Assembly: GCF_004001045.1 (NCBI RefSeq)
Contig: NZ_BIMK01000007.1
Location: 124,001 to 188,000, forward strand
DNA: 64,000 bases
Direction: 5' to 3'
Source of the DNA: Paenibacillus chibensis
GTDB taxonomy: Bacteria; Bacillota; Bacilli; Paenibacillales; Paenibacillaceae
Shown here: piece after piece, positions 54,421 to 64,000 of the stretch
Layout: each line of letters begins with the position of its first letter
How positions within the stretch are numbered: the first letter of the stretch is position 1
Notes under the pieces: model-generated
Databases searched by the model: none
The model's input: the letters and a program-made list of their open reading frames with translations, nothing else
What the model was told of the DNA's origin: nothing
Program-made: the position numbers and the translations under genes

Positions 54421-57400
54421 TTACAGACGTACGGCTTGGCCTCCGTCAAAAAAGTACAGCCATTTCTCGCTGATATCCTCGTGAAGGATGTCTTTCAGCG
54501 CTTTCGCATACAGCTCCAGCTGGAACCTGTACTGATCCGCAAGAGCCTCCACGCCACCGCGGTGCTCCAGCACCCTGTCCGTTTTATAGTCCACCAGCAC
54601 GAGCCGTCCATCCTGACGGAACAGGCAATCGACCACGCCCTGGATCAGCACCGTTTCCCCGCCGAGTACCGACATCCCGATCAGATCCAAAGCTTCGCCG
54701 GCGAAGCCGGCCTGCTCCGACAACAAGCCGCGATGCGCCTCTTCGGCGGGCATGCCGTAGCTAAAGGGCATCTCGCGGGCGATCCACTCCGCATTCCGCA
54801 GCCTCTCACCGACCTCAGTCCGGAAAAATGCTCCCGCTTCCTCCGGCCGGATGACCTCGGCCTGCTCACGCGTCAACAGCTCACGCTCGACCAGCATGCC
54901 CAAGGTTTCCTCCACGACCGCGTCATCTACCCCGCCCCGGTCCAGCGGAATGTGCTGCATCAGGGTATGATACGCCGTACCGCGCTCCGTAGGCGTCAAG
55001 GATTGCTGCTCCATGAATTTCGGACGCTGCAGGGGCAGAGTAAAGGCGCCACTGCCGGGCCGCCCCGCCAATTCCTGGCGGAGCTGCTTTTCCTCCATCC
55101 AGTTTTCGGACGGCTGATCCTGCATCATCAGCAGCTTCTTCATCTCCGATACGGAGGTTTTGGCTGCCAGGCGCGTCGTTGTTTCAAAAGGGTACTGCCA
55201 GTTTAGCCGCGAGCCGATCGAGGCTTCGACCAGCGAATTCGCATCCTTCAGCGCATCCACAGGCTTTCGTTTCATCAAGGCTTGAAGACGGCTTTTCCGT
55301 TCAGGAGTCGAGTCCTCCTCTTCCTCCCATCCCCCAAGGGAAGCCAGAGAAAGCTCTTCCGCATGCAGAACCGACACGCTCCATACCGACGGGTCTGAGA
55401 ACAAGACTGATGACACTTCCGGACCGAGGTCCGCCATTTCCCTCAGCTTTGCTGCTCCGGGATGGCGGATCAGCGCCGGTCCGACCCAATCCAGATAGCT
55501 CCGTCCCCTGGCAAGAACATAGTCCGGAAGCATATATTCCATCTCCTCTTGGACCTGAGCCCAGGAGGATACCTTTTTCTGAAGATCCTTGACCGTCCCG
55601 ATCAGGAACAATTTTTCCTTGGGACGCGTCAGTCCCACGTAAAGCACCCGCATCTCCTCCGCCAGCAGCTCCAGCTGCCCTCTGCGCCGGATGGCCAGGT
55701 TAGGGAGCGTAGGGAAGCTGACCCGCTTCTCCTCGTCCACAAATTTCGGCCCGAATCCGAGCTCCTTATGCATCAGGAACGAGGCGTTCAAATCCTGTTG
55801 ATTGAAGCTTTTGGACATCCCCGCCAAAAATACGACCGGGAATTCGAGCCCTTTGCTCTTATGGATCGTCATGATGCGAACCGCGTTGTCCCGGTGCTCT
55901 GCGGCAGTGGCTCCGCCAAGATCCCCTCCCCGGTCGCGTAATCGCGAAACGAAGGTCAAGAAGCGGAAAAGCCCTCTCGAGGCCGTCGTCTGTTCGAACT
56001 GAACGGCCCTGTCGTACAAAGCTTTCAGGTTGTTCTGGCGGTCAGCGCCTCCCGGAAGTCCGCCGATCCAGTCGAGATAGCCGGTTTCCCTGTACACGCG
56101 CCAGATCAGATCGCCAAGGCTCCCTTGACGTGAAGCATCGCGCCAGTGCTGCAGCTGATTCAGGAAACCGGATATTTTATCCTTCAGCTCCGCGGAGATT
56201 TCCGCATCTGAAGCTGGCCCCGAATTCGCGGCTAGCTCACGCATGCTCGGGCGAGTGTCCGGCTGCTCCGGAAATAAGACTTCCACAGCCGCCGCCGCTT
56301 CCGCACGGGCCTGATCCAGCTCCTTCGTCGCATCGCGCTCTTCATCGCTGCCCTGCTGCAGCGAAGCGGCTAAGGCATCATAGAAGGAACCGCTTTGGAC
56401 TAAGCGGATCTGCGCCAGCTCCTCCTCCGTCAAACCGACGATCGGAGAGCGCAGCACGCCTGCAAGCGGGATATCCTGCTGCGGATTGTCTATGACCTGG
56501 AGCAGGGACAGCATAATTTCCACTTCGGTAGCTTGAAAATAACCCCGGCTTTGCTCTCCGTCCGCGGGAATGCCCAGCTGCTTCAATTCCTCCATGATCA
56601 GCGGCCCCCAGATGTAGGCCGAACGAAGAAGGATGACCATATCCCCATACTGAACCGGACGCATCCCTTTCAGCCCTTTGTCATAAACCAGCAGCGGCTT
56701 GGGGGAGGTGTCGCCCATCATGCTCCGGATTTTTTTAGCGATGGCTCTGGCTTCCAGCTGCGCTGTTTCCATTTCTTGCATTTCACTTTCCTGCAGGAGA
56801 CCGTCTCCGTCTCCTTCCTGGGCATCTTCTTCGGCGGACGGACCATGGCCCGCCCGGTCAATCAAAAGAAGCTCCGGCGTGTATGGGTTCAGCCCCGATC
56901 CTTCCGACTGCTCCGCTGCGGGGAACGACGCTCCGTACACAAGCTCGGCCCGTTCGTCGTAGCTGATCTCGGCCACCGTTTCATTCATGATCTGGCGGAA
57001 AATCACGTTGACCGCATTCACCACTTCCATCCGGCTGCGGAAATTCCGCGCCAGGTCGATGCGGATGCCGTTGCCGCCGCCACGGTCGTATCTGCGATAT
57101 TTATCCAGGAAAAGCCCCGGCTCCGCGAGACGGAACCGGTAAATGCTCTGCTTCACATCACCTACCATAAAGCGATTGCCCGGCATATCCCGCGAAATCA
57201 GATTGACGATCGTTTCCTGGACGCTGTTCGTATCCTGGTACTCGTCCAGCAGCACCTCATCAAATTGCTCCTGATATTCAATCGCAGCATCCGAAGGCAT
57301 CGGATGCTCCGGTGTCGAATCCGAATGCAACAAAATCCGCAGGCAGTAATGCTCCAAATCACTGAAATCGACCGCTCCGCGCCTGCGCTTTTCCAGTTCA

Positions 57401-58482
57401 TAGCGCTCTCCGAATTGAATGACCAGCCCGGCCAGCTCCTTCATAAGCGGAGCCGCCTCGTTCAGCTCCTTCAAAAAAGACTCGGCGGAGCGCCCGAACA
57501 AAGCACCGCGCAGATCGGCCGCCGTTTTTTTCACGGCCTCCCGCAGTTCCTTGACGCGTTCCTGCAGCACCGGATCCGTCTCGTCCTTGCGCACGCTCTT
57601 CAGCTTGCCGAAGGATATTCCTTGGAAGACTTCGTACAGCTCTTCCCAGGGCCGATGAGACATCGCTTCCCGAAGCGACTGAATCATCTCCATATCCGCG
57701 GTCAGGTTGTCCGCATAGGCAGCAGGACCGCCCGGAGCCAACGCGAGCGCATGTGCCTGTTTCAGAAGCCCTTCTGCTCCTGCCAAGGCAAGGCGGGCAT
57801 CCTGCAGGATGCTCTGTACCCAGGCGGTCTGTCCGAGAGTTCCAACGTCCTCGACCGCAAAGGCTTCCGCCGTGCTGGTGAGCCATTCATCCGGCCAGGC
57901 ATGGCTTCGGGAGAAATCGTACAGCTTCTGCACCAGCGCATGCATGGCGTCATCGGTGCGCTCGCCGCTGAACCAGTCCACAAGGCGGATGAAATCACTG
58001 CCTTCGGCTTCGAGTCCGTATTTTTCCTCGAACAGCTCTTCCAGGATTTCCTGACGCAGCAGTTCCGCTTCATTTTCGTTAATGATCCGGAAATTCGGAT
58101 CCAGTGGAATCATCTGATAATAACGCCGTATGACTTCCAGGCAAAAGGAGTGCAGCGTCGTGATCGATGCGCGGCCCAATAGCGAAAGCTGCCTGCGTAA
58201 ATGGACGTTGTCCGGGTCCTTTTCCAGCTCCTGGTCCAGCGCTTCGCGGATCCGTTCCCGCATTTCCGCCGCAGCCGCCTTGGTGAAGGTCGCAACGAGC
58301 AAACGGTCCACGCTGAACCCCTGCTCGGTATCGATGATTTTACGGATGATCCGTTCCACAAGCACGGCCGTTTTGCCGGAGCCGGCAGCGGCGGCGACGA
58401 GAATGTGGTCTCCCGTTTCGGAGATCGCCCTCCACTGGTCATCGCTCCATTTGCTGCCTTCGGGTTTCGGTATTAGGCTCAA
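54421..58482 (-). CDS. addA: ATP-dependent helicase/nuclease AddA
   Basis: 1353 residues. The main helicase-nuclease of AddAB, which resects double-strand breaks up to a Chi site. UvrD-type motifs: Walker A VAAAAGSGKTAVLVERI, TFTKAAAAEMRERI, LLDEYQDTNSVQ and RIMTIHKSKGLEFPVV. The C-terminal RecB-type nuclease has VLVDYKTDRV. The start is a TTG at 58482 with AAAGGAGGAG before it, overlapping the addB stop in TTGA; the frame extends 13 codons into addB without support. Confidence 0.95.
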   Translation of the reverse strand: MSLIPKPEGSKWSDDQWRAISETGDHILVAAAAGSGKTAVLVERIIRKIIDTEQGFSVDRLLVATFTKAAAAEMRERIREALDQELEKDPDNVHLRRQLSLLGRASITTLHSFCLEVIRRYYQMIPLDPNFRIINENEAELLRQEILEELFEEKYGLEAEGSDFIRLVDWFSGERTDDAMHALVQKLYDFSRSHAWPDEWLTSTAEAFAVEDVGTLGQTAWVQSILQDARLALAGAEGLLKQAHALALAPGGPAAYADNLTADMEMIQSLREAMSHRPWEELYEVFQGISFGKLKSVRKDETDPVLQERVKELREAVKKTAADLRGALFGRSAESFLKELNEAAPLMKELAGLVIQFGERYELEKRRRGAVDFSDLEHYCLRILLHSDSTPEHPMPSDAAIEYQEQFDEVLLDEYQDTNSVQETIVNLISRDMPGNRFMVGDVKQSIYRFRLAEPGLFLDKYRRYDRGGGNGIRIDLARNFRSRMEVVNAVNVIFRQIMNETVAEISYDERAELVYGASFPAAEQSEGSGLNPYTPELLLIDRAGHGPSAEEDAQEGDGDGLLQESEMQEMETAQLEARAIAKKIRSMMGDTSPKPLLVYDKGLKGMRPVQYGDMVILLRSAYIWGPLIMEELKQLGIPADGEQSRGYFQATEVEIMLSLLQVIDNPQQDIPLAGVLRSPIVGLTEEELAQIRLVQSGSFYDALAASLQQGSDEERDATKELDQARAEAAAAVEVLFPEQPDTRPSMRELAANSGPASDAEISAELKDKISGFLNQLQHWRDASRQGSLGDLIWRVYRETGYLDWIGGLPGGADRQNNLKALYDRAVQFEQTTASRGLFRFLTFVSRLRDRGGDLGGATAAEHRDNAVRIMTIHKSKGLEFPVVFLAGMSKSFNQQDLNASFLMHKELGFGPKFVDEEKRVSFPTLPNLAIRRRGQLELLAEEMRVLYVGLTRPKEKLFLIGTVKDLQKKVSSWAQVQEEMEYMLPDYVLARGRSYLDWVGPALIRHPGAAKLREMADLGPEVSSVLFSDPSVWSVSVLHAEELSLASLGGWEEEEDSTPERKSRLQALMKRKPVDALKDANSLVEASIGSRLNWQYPFETTTRLAAKTSVSEMKKLLMMQDQPSENWMEEKQLRQELAGRPGSGAFTLPLQRPKFMEQQSLTPTERGTAYHTLMQHIPLDRGGVDDAVVEETLGMLVERELLTREQAEVIRPEEAGAFFRTEVGERLRNAEWIAREMPFSYGMPAEEAHRGLLSEQAGFAGEALDLIGMSVLGGETVLIQGVVDCLFRQDGRLVLVDYKTDRVLEHRGGVEALADQYRFQLELYAKALKDILHEDISEKWLYFFDGGQAVRL

Positions 58483-61400
58483 GATGTTTCTCCTCCTTTG
58501 CTCTGGGACAGCAGCTCCCACACCTGCGATTTATCCGGCTTGCCCAGCGTATTGTAATGGTTTCCCTCCACCGCCTCGTCAAACTGGCATACCGGCTTGA
58601 AGGGGCAGAACGTGCAGGCCGTCTCCTGCTGAATCCGGTACGGTTCGATCCGCACGTCGCCTTCCGTAATTCGGGTGCCGATCGTCTCGATGCTGTTTCG
58701 GACGGAATGCAGCAGATGATCCCACTGCTCCGGACTTGCCACCGAAGCGCTGCTGTAGAAGCTGCCGTCTGATTTGACCGCCACAGGCAGAATAGACGAA
58801 TGGCCCTTATCCAGCGTCGTATCCATTTTAGAAACAACGTCGCGGTCGGCCATGATCAGCCCTTTCATTTTGAAGCGTTTGAGAAGCTCATCTGCAGCCT
58901 GATCCATAGTCATGCCATTCGCAGACTGCAATATCGGGTCATGCACGTGAAAATACAGCGTGCCTGCAGGCAAAGCCTTGCTTCCAAGCCATTCCTCCGA
59001 ATAGGTCAGAAGCACGTCCAGGTAGGTCAACATCTGAAGTGCCAATCCGTAATATACTTCATGGAGCCTCAGATCCTTTTGTCCGGATTTGTAGTCGATT
59101 ACCCGCAGCAGCAGCCCGTCTTCTCCCTGTGCCATATCCACGCGGTCGATCCGGCCGACAACCTCCATCACCGATCCGTTCTCCAGCTCGAAGGTCAGGG
59201 GCGGCAGGGGTTTGCCCGGACCGAAGTCCAGCTCAAGCCCGACCGGCTCAAAGCTTCCCCGGCGCGCATGTTCTCCCAGGATGACGGATGCTCTTCCGAC
59301 GATATTTTTGAGCTTGCGGGAAATGTAGCCGTAGCGCTTGGAGCTGAGCAAAATTTCCCCCTGCAGCATCGGCGCCAGACGCTCGACCGTCATTTCCGCC
59401 TCCCGCCGGCATTCGTCCGCGGACAAGCTGGCCCAGCTGCGCTGCTGCTCCTTCAGCCTAACGGCCATTTCGCTCAGCGCAGCATGGAAAAGCTGCCCGA
59501 TATCCGGCGCCTGCAGCCGGTATAACTGGCGCTCCTTGAGCTTCAGGCCGTGGGACGCGAAATGGGAAAATGGACATGCCACGAAGCGCTCCATTCTGGA
59601 TACGCTTGTGCGCACCTTGCTTCCGTACAACCTGCGGCTCGTATCGGCATTCAGCTTCAGCGTCTCGTTCCGGTAAAACAGGGAACGCAGCAGCATGTCA
59701 ATCGGCCCCCTCCACTGCGGATCCTGCAAGTACCAATTGTACGTATTCCACCACAGCTCCGGTATTTTCGCGCCCTGTCTCCATCTTCTCAGCTGCACGA
59801 TCAAATGGCTGAGCGTCTGCCTCGGATGTTCGATGTAAGCCTCATGCTCGGCGTCTGTCCGGTCGCTCCCGGGCTGCCCCGATATCGGCTGTTCCTGAAG
59901 TCCCGGAAACATTCTTGTCAGATGGCGCAGCACCTCTGAGGGGAGCAGCTCCTTGCCCTCGTCGTCCGCCGCGGGATAGCTGATCCACACATGGCGGCTC
60001 GCGGAAGTAAGCGCGTTGTAAATCAGGAAGCGTTCGTCCAGCAGCTTGCGCGATATACCCGGAGCCAGCTCCATGCCTGAATCCGCCAGCACGGAACGCT
60101 CCTGTTCGGTTATGATGCCGTCCTCTTGGTAAACCGCGGGAATGACCCCGTCGTTAACGCCCAGCAAGAATGCATGCTTGACCCCGCTCGTTCGGGTACG
60201 GTCCATCGTACCGACAAGCACCTGATCCAGCGAGGGCGGCACCAGGCCCAGCTTCATTTCGCTGAGTCCGGTTTCTAAAATGCCGGCAAACAATTCAAAC
60301 GTCATTTTCTCCTGTCCCATCATTTCGACGATCTGATCCAGCAGGTTCAGAACCTCTCCCCACAGCTGCCGATGCTCTCTGGCCGCCTGTGGACGCCCGC
60401 TCTGCAATGCTTCGCGGTTCCAGTGGTCCAGCTTCTCGGGGATCCCCGCATCCTCCAGCAGCCCGAATACCGCGGTGCTCATATCCCGGGCCGTCTTGGC
60501 TTTCTTGATGCGCTTTTCAAATGCTGATAACGGCCCTGTAATGGCATCCCGGCAGCGCTCCATGAGCGTCAGCAGCGCTTCGCCCGTTCTCCCGTGCGCC
60601 GAGCCCCCTTCTTCCAAAGACAGGCTCGGAATGCCTTTCCAAGGGCGGCCGTCCGTCCAGCGATAGCCCTGAATGCCGCTGGCAAGCGCATAGTTTTCCA
60701 GCCGGTCCATATCCTCGCGCGTCAGCGAACCGTCCAGCGGCAGCAGCAGCTCGCTTTTTACGCAGCGGAATACGTCTTCATGCCGCCAGTAGCGCCGGAT
60801 CACATCGAGCGCCGCACGGACGAATTCCACCAGCGGATGGTGCAGCTCGCTTCTCTTTTGGTCCAGGAACAGCGGCACGCCATAATCCTGAAACAACGGC
60901 ATCACAAGATGCTCGTAATCGGCAAGATTACGGACGAACACCGCCATCTCCCGATATCGAACCCCCTCCTCACGCGCCAAACGAAGAATTTCTCTCAGCG
61001 TGCCTTCAACTTCGGCGCGCCGGCTGGAAGCGGGATGAATGGAAATTCCGTCTTGGACCGCTTGACCATCCACCGGCTGATAGCGCAATCTCCGGTCATA
61101 CCCCCGCTCCAGATGCGCAAGCGCGCTGCTCTCCCGGAAGCGCGGCAGCATGTCAGGGTCCAGCACTGTGTTGCCGAAATCCAGACCGAGTTCCTCCGCC
61201 ATGCCTCTGAGTTTGACATACGTGGTCGCTGTCGGATGAAACAGCTCCAGTTCATGCGGCGTTCGCGATCCTTCATACGGCTTGTCAAGCGTGAGCGAAA
61301 TGGTCACGGATGCTGCGTGATGCATCAATTGACCGACGACCTGAAGCTCCTGCGGCGTGAAGCCATGGAAACCGTCGATCCAGATTTCGGCGCCCTGCAG

Positions 61401-61994
61401 ATAGGAGGAATCCTTCACAGCCTCGGTCAGCCGGACCAAATGGTCTTCCTCATCGATGTAGAGCGGTGACATTTCCTGCTCAAAATCCCTATACACCGTC
61501 CAGAGATCCTCAAGCTTGCTGCGCAGCATCGGTGTGGCCCGGTGTGCTGCCTGCATCTGCTCCAGCACCTGCTTGACGGCAGACGAATCGATGCAGTATC
61601 TTTTCATCTCGGTATATACGTCTCCCAGACGGCCGACAAAGCCAAGCTGTTCTCCCGATGCTCCAAACAGCTTCAACTCGTCCTTGCGGCGTTGAATGAT
61701 TTTGTACAACAGCATCTTTTTGCCTTCGTCGCTGATGGCAACTCGTGCGGCTCCCCCTGTTTCCTGCATGACTCGATAGGCCAGCCGGCGGAAGCTGAGC
61801 ACCTGCGCCCGTACGCTGCCTTGTATGCCGCCCGTCGTCACCAGACCATGCTCCGCTTGAAACGATCCCTGCTCAGGAACCAGCAGTATCATGGCTTTCC
61901 CTTGCGGAGAGGTTTTGAGCTTGGCGGCGATTTGTTCTAGAATAGCCGTCGTTTTTCCGCTCCCTGAGCGTCCGATAAGAAATTGAACCGGCAT
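58479..61994 (-). CDS. addB: ATP-dependent helicase/nuclease subunit B AddB
   Basis: 1171 residues. AddB recognises Chi and contributes the second nuclease. Walker A GRSGSGKTTA is at about 8-17; most later helicase motifs are degenerate, as in AddB. The C-terminal nuclease (VIDYKSGQKDL) is framed by an iron-sulfur cysteine set: VACPFSHF and TACTFCPFKPVC. GAAGGAGGAG precedes the ATG. First gene of the addB-addA-sbcD-sbcC operon; a possible LexA box is upstream. Confidence 0.95.
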   Translation of the reverse strand: MPVQFLIGRSGSGKTTAILEQIAAKLKTSPQGKAMILLVPEQGSFQAEHGLVTTGGIQGSVRAQVLSFRRLAYRVMQETGGAARVAISDEGKKMLLYKIIQRRKDELKLFGASGEQLGFVGRLGDVYTEMKRYCIDSSAVKQVLEQMQAAHRATPMLRSKLEDLWTVYRDFEQEMSPLYIDEEDHLVRLTEAVKDSSYLQGAEIWIDGFHGFTPQELQVVGQLMHHAASVTISLTLDKPYEGSRTPHELELFHPTATTYVKLRGMAEELGLDFGNTVLDPDMLPRFRESSALAHLERGYDRRLRYQPVDGQAVQDGISIHPASSRRAEVEGTLREILRLAREEGVRYREMAVFVRNLADYEHLVMPLFQDYGVPLFLDQKRSELHHPLVEFVRAALDVIRRYWRHEDVFRCVKSELLLPLDGSLTREDMDRLENYALASGIQGYRWTDGRPWKGIPSLSLEEGGSAHGRTGEALLTLMERCRDAITGPLSAFEKRIKKAKTARDMSTAVFGLLEDAGIPEKLDHWNREALQSGRPQAAREHRQLWGEVLNLLDQIVEMMGQEKMTFELFAGILETGLSEMKLGLVPPSLDQVLVGTMDRTRTSGVKHAFLLGVNDGVIPAVYQEDGIITEQERSVLADSGMELAPGISRKLLDERFLIYNALTSASRHVWISYPAADDEGKELLPSEVLRHLTRMFPGLQEQPISGQPGSDRTDAEHEAYIEHPRQTLSHLIVQLRRWRQGAKIPELWWNTYNWYLQDPQWRGPIDMLLRSLFYRNETLKLNADTSRRLYGSKVRTSVSRMERFVACPFSHFASHGLKLKERQLYRLQAPDIGQLFHAALSEMAVRLKEQQRSWASLSADECRREAEMTVERLAPMLQGEILLSSKRYGYISRKLKNIVGRASVILGEHARRGSFEPVGLELDFGPGKPLPPLTFELENGSVMEVVGRIDRVDMAQGEDGLLLRVIDYKSGQKDLRLHEVYYGLALQMLTYLDVLLTYSEEWLGSKALPAGTLYFHVHDPILQSANGMTMDQAADELLKRFKMKGLIMADRDVVSKMDTTLDKGHSSILPVAVKSDGSFYSSASVASPEQWDHLLHSVRNSIETIGTRITEGDVRIEPYRIQQETACTFCPFKPVCQFDEAVEGNHYNTLGKPDKSQVWELLSQSKGGETS

Positions 61995-62021
61995 GCTGCT
62001 CCTCCTTCAACCTATGTAATC

Positions 62022-62082
62022 TATATCATCGCATCATCATTTCAATTGAACACTCTATTAAATATATCATTCAGTATATCAT
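62022..62082. repeat. Three TATATCAT repeats upstream of addB
   Basis: TATATCAT at 62022-62029, 62063-62070 and 62075-62082, the last two spaced 12 bases. They lie in an A+T-rich leader or promoter zone; a regulator site is possible, but the sequence is also low in complexity. Confidence 0.4.
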
Positions 62083-62110
62083 ATTAGCGAAAGAATAGAA
62101 CGTATGTTTG
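62073..62110 (-). promoter_or_regulatory. Candidate addB promoter with LexA-like box
   Basis: AGAACGTATGTTTG (62097-62110) differs from the Bacillus LexA box CGAACATATGTTCG at three positions, one of them variable. On the minus strand TATACT (62073-62078) could be a -10, placing the box over the -35. The remaining sequence 61995-62372 holds no gene that I can support. Confidence 0.45.
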
Positions 62111-62324
62111 ACTTCGCGAACGCTCCGAAACTCTGTTTAACCCTACTATTCTATCACTAAATGTACAGGGCGTGTTTTTCAGGCAATCATTGGTTTACCC
62201 GCGTTTGGAAGGAATGTTATATTTTGCATGCTGACCGCAAATATATCGAAAAATGGTATTCTTCCGGTCGTGAGGCAAAGTTTTGCATAACTACGAAGTA
62301 CGCAAACCCGGGGGACGCCAAAGC

Positions 62325-62360
62325 AAAAAAAGACATGGGAAGCTCTTCCCATGCCTTTTT
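62325..62360. terminator. Terminator after the RlmI-like gene
   Basis: AGGCATGGGAAGAGCTTCCCATGTCT on the minus strand followed by seven U residues; a shorter U run occurs on the plus strand too. It ends the gene at 62373. Confidence 0.88.
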
Positions 62361-62372
62361 CTTATTCTAATG

Positions 62373-63749
62373 CTAAAACGTTCTGCTTCTCACTTCAAAA
62401 ATCGCGAATTTCAGGTAATGTCCCTCGTCAACGCCGAGAATTTGCGGATGGTCCTTGCCGGCGGCGCGCCATTCGATCAATCGCAGGATTTTGCCGGCAT
62501 CGGCCGCCGCCTCCTGGATCGTCGCAAGGAACAGATCCGGGCGCATATGATATGAACAGCTGGCCGTAACCAGATATCCGCCTTCGTTCACCAGCTTCAT
62601 GCCGTGAAGGTTGATATCCTTATAGCCCCGGCAGGCGCCTTTTACGGCACCTTTGGTCTTGGCAAACGCTGGCGGGTCCAGAATAACCACATCCCAGGTT
62701 CTGCCCCCGCCTGCGGTCATTTTCTGCGAAGTGTCCACCTTGTCCGCAGAGCTGGAAGCACGCTTTTGTCTTTCCTCCAGCCCTTTGACTTGGGTACGCA
62801 AATATTGAAACGCATCGTCCACCACGAACTCCACCCGGTCGGCGAAGCCGTTCAGCTCCACGTTTTCACGGGCGCTGTCGATCGCATGCTGCGAAATATC
62901 GAGGCAGGTTACTTTTTTGGCGCCGTATTGGCAGGCATGAAGGGTAAAGCTGCCCGTATGGGAAAAGCACTCCAGGACGGTCGCACCGTCCCAGTAAGGA
63001 AACGTAACGACTTTGCCGCTCTTGTTCACGGGATGCATCACAGCTCGTCCGTCCTCTTCAACCTCCTGCAGCGCGATGCCGCTGCGTTCCCCCCAGCCTG
63101 TCATGAGCGGTTCGATTGAAGCTCGGTTCTCCCTCTGATCGAAGAAGTAGCCGGTTTTCTGCCCTTCCTCGATGTCGACGCGAATCAAAAGGCCGTTCTC
63201 CCGAACCGTGACGTATCTGGGACATTCTCCGTACACCGGTCCCTTCGTCTGCTCCAGCCCCTCCAGCTCCCGCACCGGAACGTCGCTCCGCTCGTAAATC
63301 CCCCTTGGGTTCATGACCTCTACCAGAGCGTCCACGATGTCTTGACGGCGGATATCCATGCCCAGCGTCAGGAGCTGTACCACCAGCACGTCATCGAACC
63401 GGTCCACGATCAGTCCGGGAAGGAAATCCGCTTCGCCGTATACGAGACGATACGCGTTCCCTTCCTTCAGGAAACGTTCCCGATGCTTAAGACAGCTCCG
63501 GAAGCGTTCCGCGAAAAACGCCCGGTCCATGCGTTCGATTTCGCGGTAAGACACCGCGCGCACCGTAATCTGCGAAGCCGGATTGTAGTATCCGGTCGCC
63601 AGATAACGCCCCTGATGGCTTTTCACATGCACCAGATCTCCTGGCTGGGGATCTCCCTCGGTCGTCTCGATTTCGTTGCTATATATCCAGGGATGACCCT
63701 GTTCAAGCCGTTTCTTGCGGTTTTTCTGAAGAACTACAGATGCCAACAT
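62373..63749 (-). CDS. Class I SAM-dependent rRNA methyltransferase, RlmI-like
   Basis: 458 residues. An N-terminal PUA domain (VVLQKNRKKRLEQGHPWIYS) precedes a Rossmann methyltransferase: KTGYFFDQRENR, VLECFSHTGSFTLHACQYGA, EFVVDDAFQYLR and VILDPPAFAKTKGAV. Proteins with this layout methylate a cytosine (RlmI, position 1962 in E. coli 23S) or similar sites. An insert of Lys/Ser residues (EERQKRASSSADKVD) sits near the active site. I start at the ATG at 63749, with GGAG 5 bases before it, not the upstream GTG. Confidence 0.88.
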   Translation of the reverse strand: MLASVVLQKNRKKRLEQGHPWIYSNEIETTEGDPQPGDLVHVKSHQGRYLATGYYNPASQITVRAVSYREIERMDRAFFAERFRSCLKHRERFLKEGNAYRLVYGEADFLPGLIVDRFDDVLVVQLLTLGMDIRRQDIVDALVEVMNPRGIYERSDVPVRELEGLEQTKGPVYGECPRYVTVRENGLLIRVDIEEGQKTGYFFDQRENRASIEPLMTGWGERSGIALQEVEEDGRAVMHPVNKSGKVVTFPYWDGATVLECFSHTGSFTLHACQYGAKKVTCLDISQHAIDSARENVELNGFADRVEFVVDDAFQYLRTQVKGLEERQKRASSSADKVDTSQKMTAGGGRTWDVVILDPPAFAKTKGAVKGACRGYKDINLHGMKLVNEGGYLVTASCSYHMRPDLFLATIQEAAADAGKILRLIEWRAAGKDHPQILGVDEGHYLKFAIFEVRSRTF

Positions 63750-63911
63750 GTCCACTCCTACTCATTTGCAATTTTTGCTCATATCAAGCGATGGTTCCAT
63801 CCTGCCGAATCTTCATTCAGGATTCCGTGCACGGGCACCATGTCATGGTTGTCCCGGCGAGTGCATATACGTAATACATGGACAAGAACCCGTCAAAGGA
63901 GAGCCTTTCCC

Positions 63912-64000
63912 ATGTTTAACACGATCATTTTCCCTGTCATCTATGGACTCGTTATATTTCTGGCAGGCATGAAGGTGATGGAAGCGGCCCTTGGCAGCTG
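63912..64000 (+). CDS. Na/Pi cotransporter family protein (N-terminus only)
   Basis: Only 29 codons are inside the window. The opening FPVIYGLVIFLAGMKVMEAA resembles the first helix of Na/Pi cotransporter (NptA/YjbB) proteins (FLxGMKxM). AAAGGAG lies 9 bases before the ATG. The rest, including any PhoU-like domain, is outside the window. Confidence 0.6.
   Translation, partial: MFNTIIFPVIYGLVIFLAGMKVMEAALGS

Noticed and set aside
56533..58182. Long plus-strand frame of 549 codons opposite addA
   Set aside because: Antisense of a gene with all AddA motifs; composition and lack of motifs mark it as a shadow frame.
62161..62370. Plus-strand frame of 69 codons in the addB upstream gap
   Set aside because: No ribosome binding site, overlaps a terminator, and no protein-like features.
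1..64000. CRISPR arrays, tRNA genes, insertion sequences, prophage genes
   Set aside because: None found: no regularly spaced repeats, no cloverleaf with GTTCGA-type arm, no transposase or phage proteins.

Overview
The window reads as chromosomal core DNA of an endospore-forming Bacillales bacterium, most likely Paenibacillus or a close relative (inference). The support is a mixed-GC genome with strong AGGAGG ribosome binding sites, frequent GTG and TTG starts, sporulation genes (YqfC/YqfD, YlaJ, an RsfA-type regulator, a CotD-like coat protein), and gene order that repeatedly matches Bacillus subtilis clusters. I see no prophage, insertion sequence, CRISPR array, tRNA or 16S/23S rRNA gene. 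Almost everything lies on the minus strand.

Layout. 1-5286 is an oligopeptide ABC transporter operon (oppA-B-C-D-F), with a terminator-like hairpin after oppA and oppF cut by the window edge. 5431-7653 holds a DUF3397 membrane protein, panE and an RsfA-family regulator. 8005-10806 holds a DUF2626 protein, a secreted coiled-coil protein with a sigma-E-like promoter, and a lone solute-binding protein. 10992-16729 is the yla cluster (ylaK, ylaJ, an LCP-family ligase, ylaH, typA). 16897-19064 has a membrane protein and two divergent TerC-family genes. 19110-26442 has thiI with its cysteine desulfurase, a lytic transglycosylase, small conserved proteins, a subtilase and the coat protein. RNase P RNA follows at 26648-27057.

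27149-48457 is one long conserved housekeeping block. In transcription order it is rpsU, yqeY, nfeD, floA, a hypothetical gene, yqfC, yqfD, ybeZ/phoH, pgpH, ybeY, dgkA, cdd, era, yqzL, recO, a T-box, glyQ, glyS, yqxD, dnaG, rpoD, trmK and a Nif3-like gene. It joins ribosome assembly, replication priming, the main sigma factor, DNA repair and membrane-stress functions. nfeD-floA has an exact sigma-W motif (TGAAAC, 16 bases, CGTA). A HIT protein and a small unknown protein follow. 49769-61994 is a double-strand-break repair operon (addB-addA-sbcD-sbcC). The window ends with an RlmI-like methyltransferase and the start of a Na/Pi cotransporter-like gene.

No large undescribed gene system is visible. 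The most notable unexplained signals are regulatory. (1) A minus-strand element at about 49590-49708 has its own extended -10 promoter, a three-way-junction fold, an apical loop containing ACCUCCUU (the anti-Shine-Dalgarno core) and an intrinsic terminator; it may be a small RNA. (2) A LexA-box-like site lies upstream of addB. (3) RNase P RNA looks like type A, not the Bacillus type B. (4) An unfamiliar gene is the third member of the sigma-W nfeD-floA operon. (5) A terminator-like hairpin sits in the typA leader.
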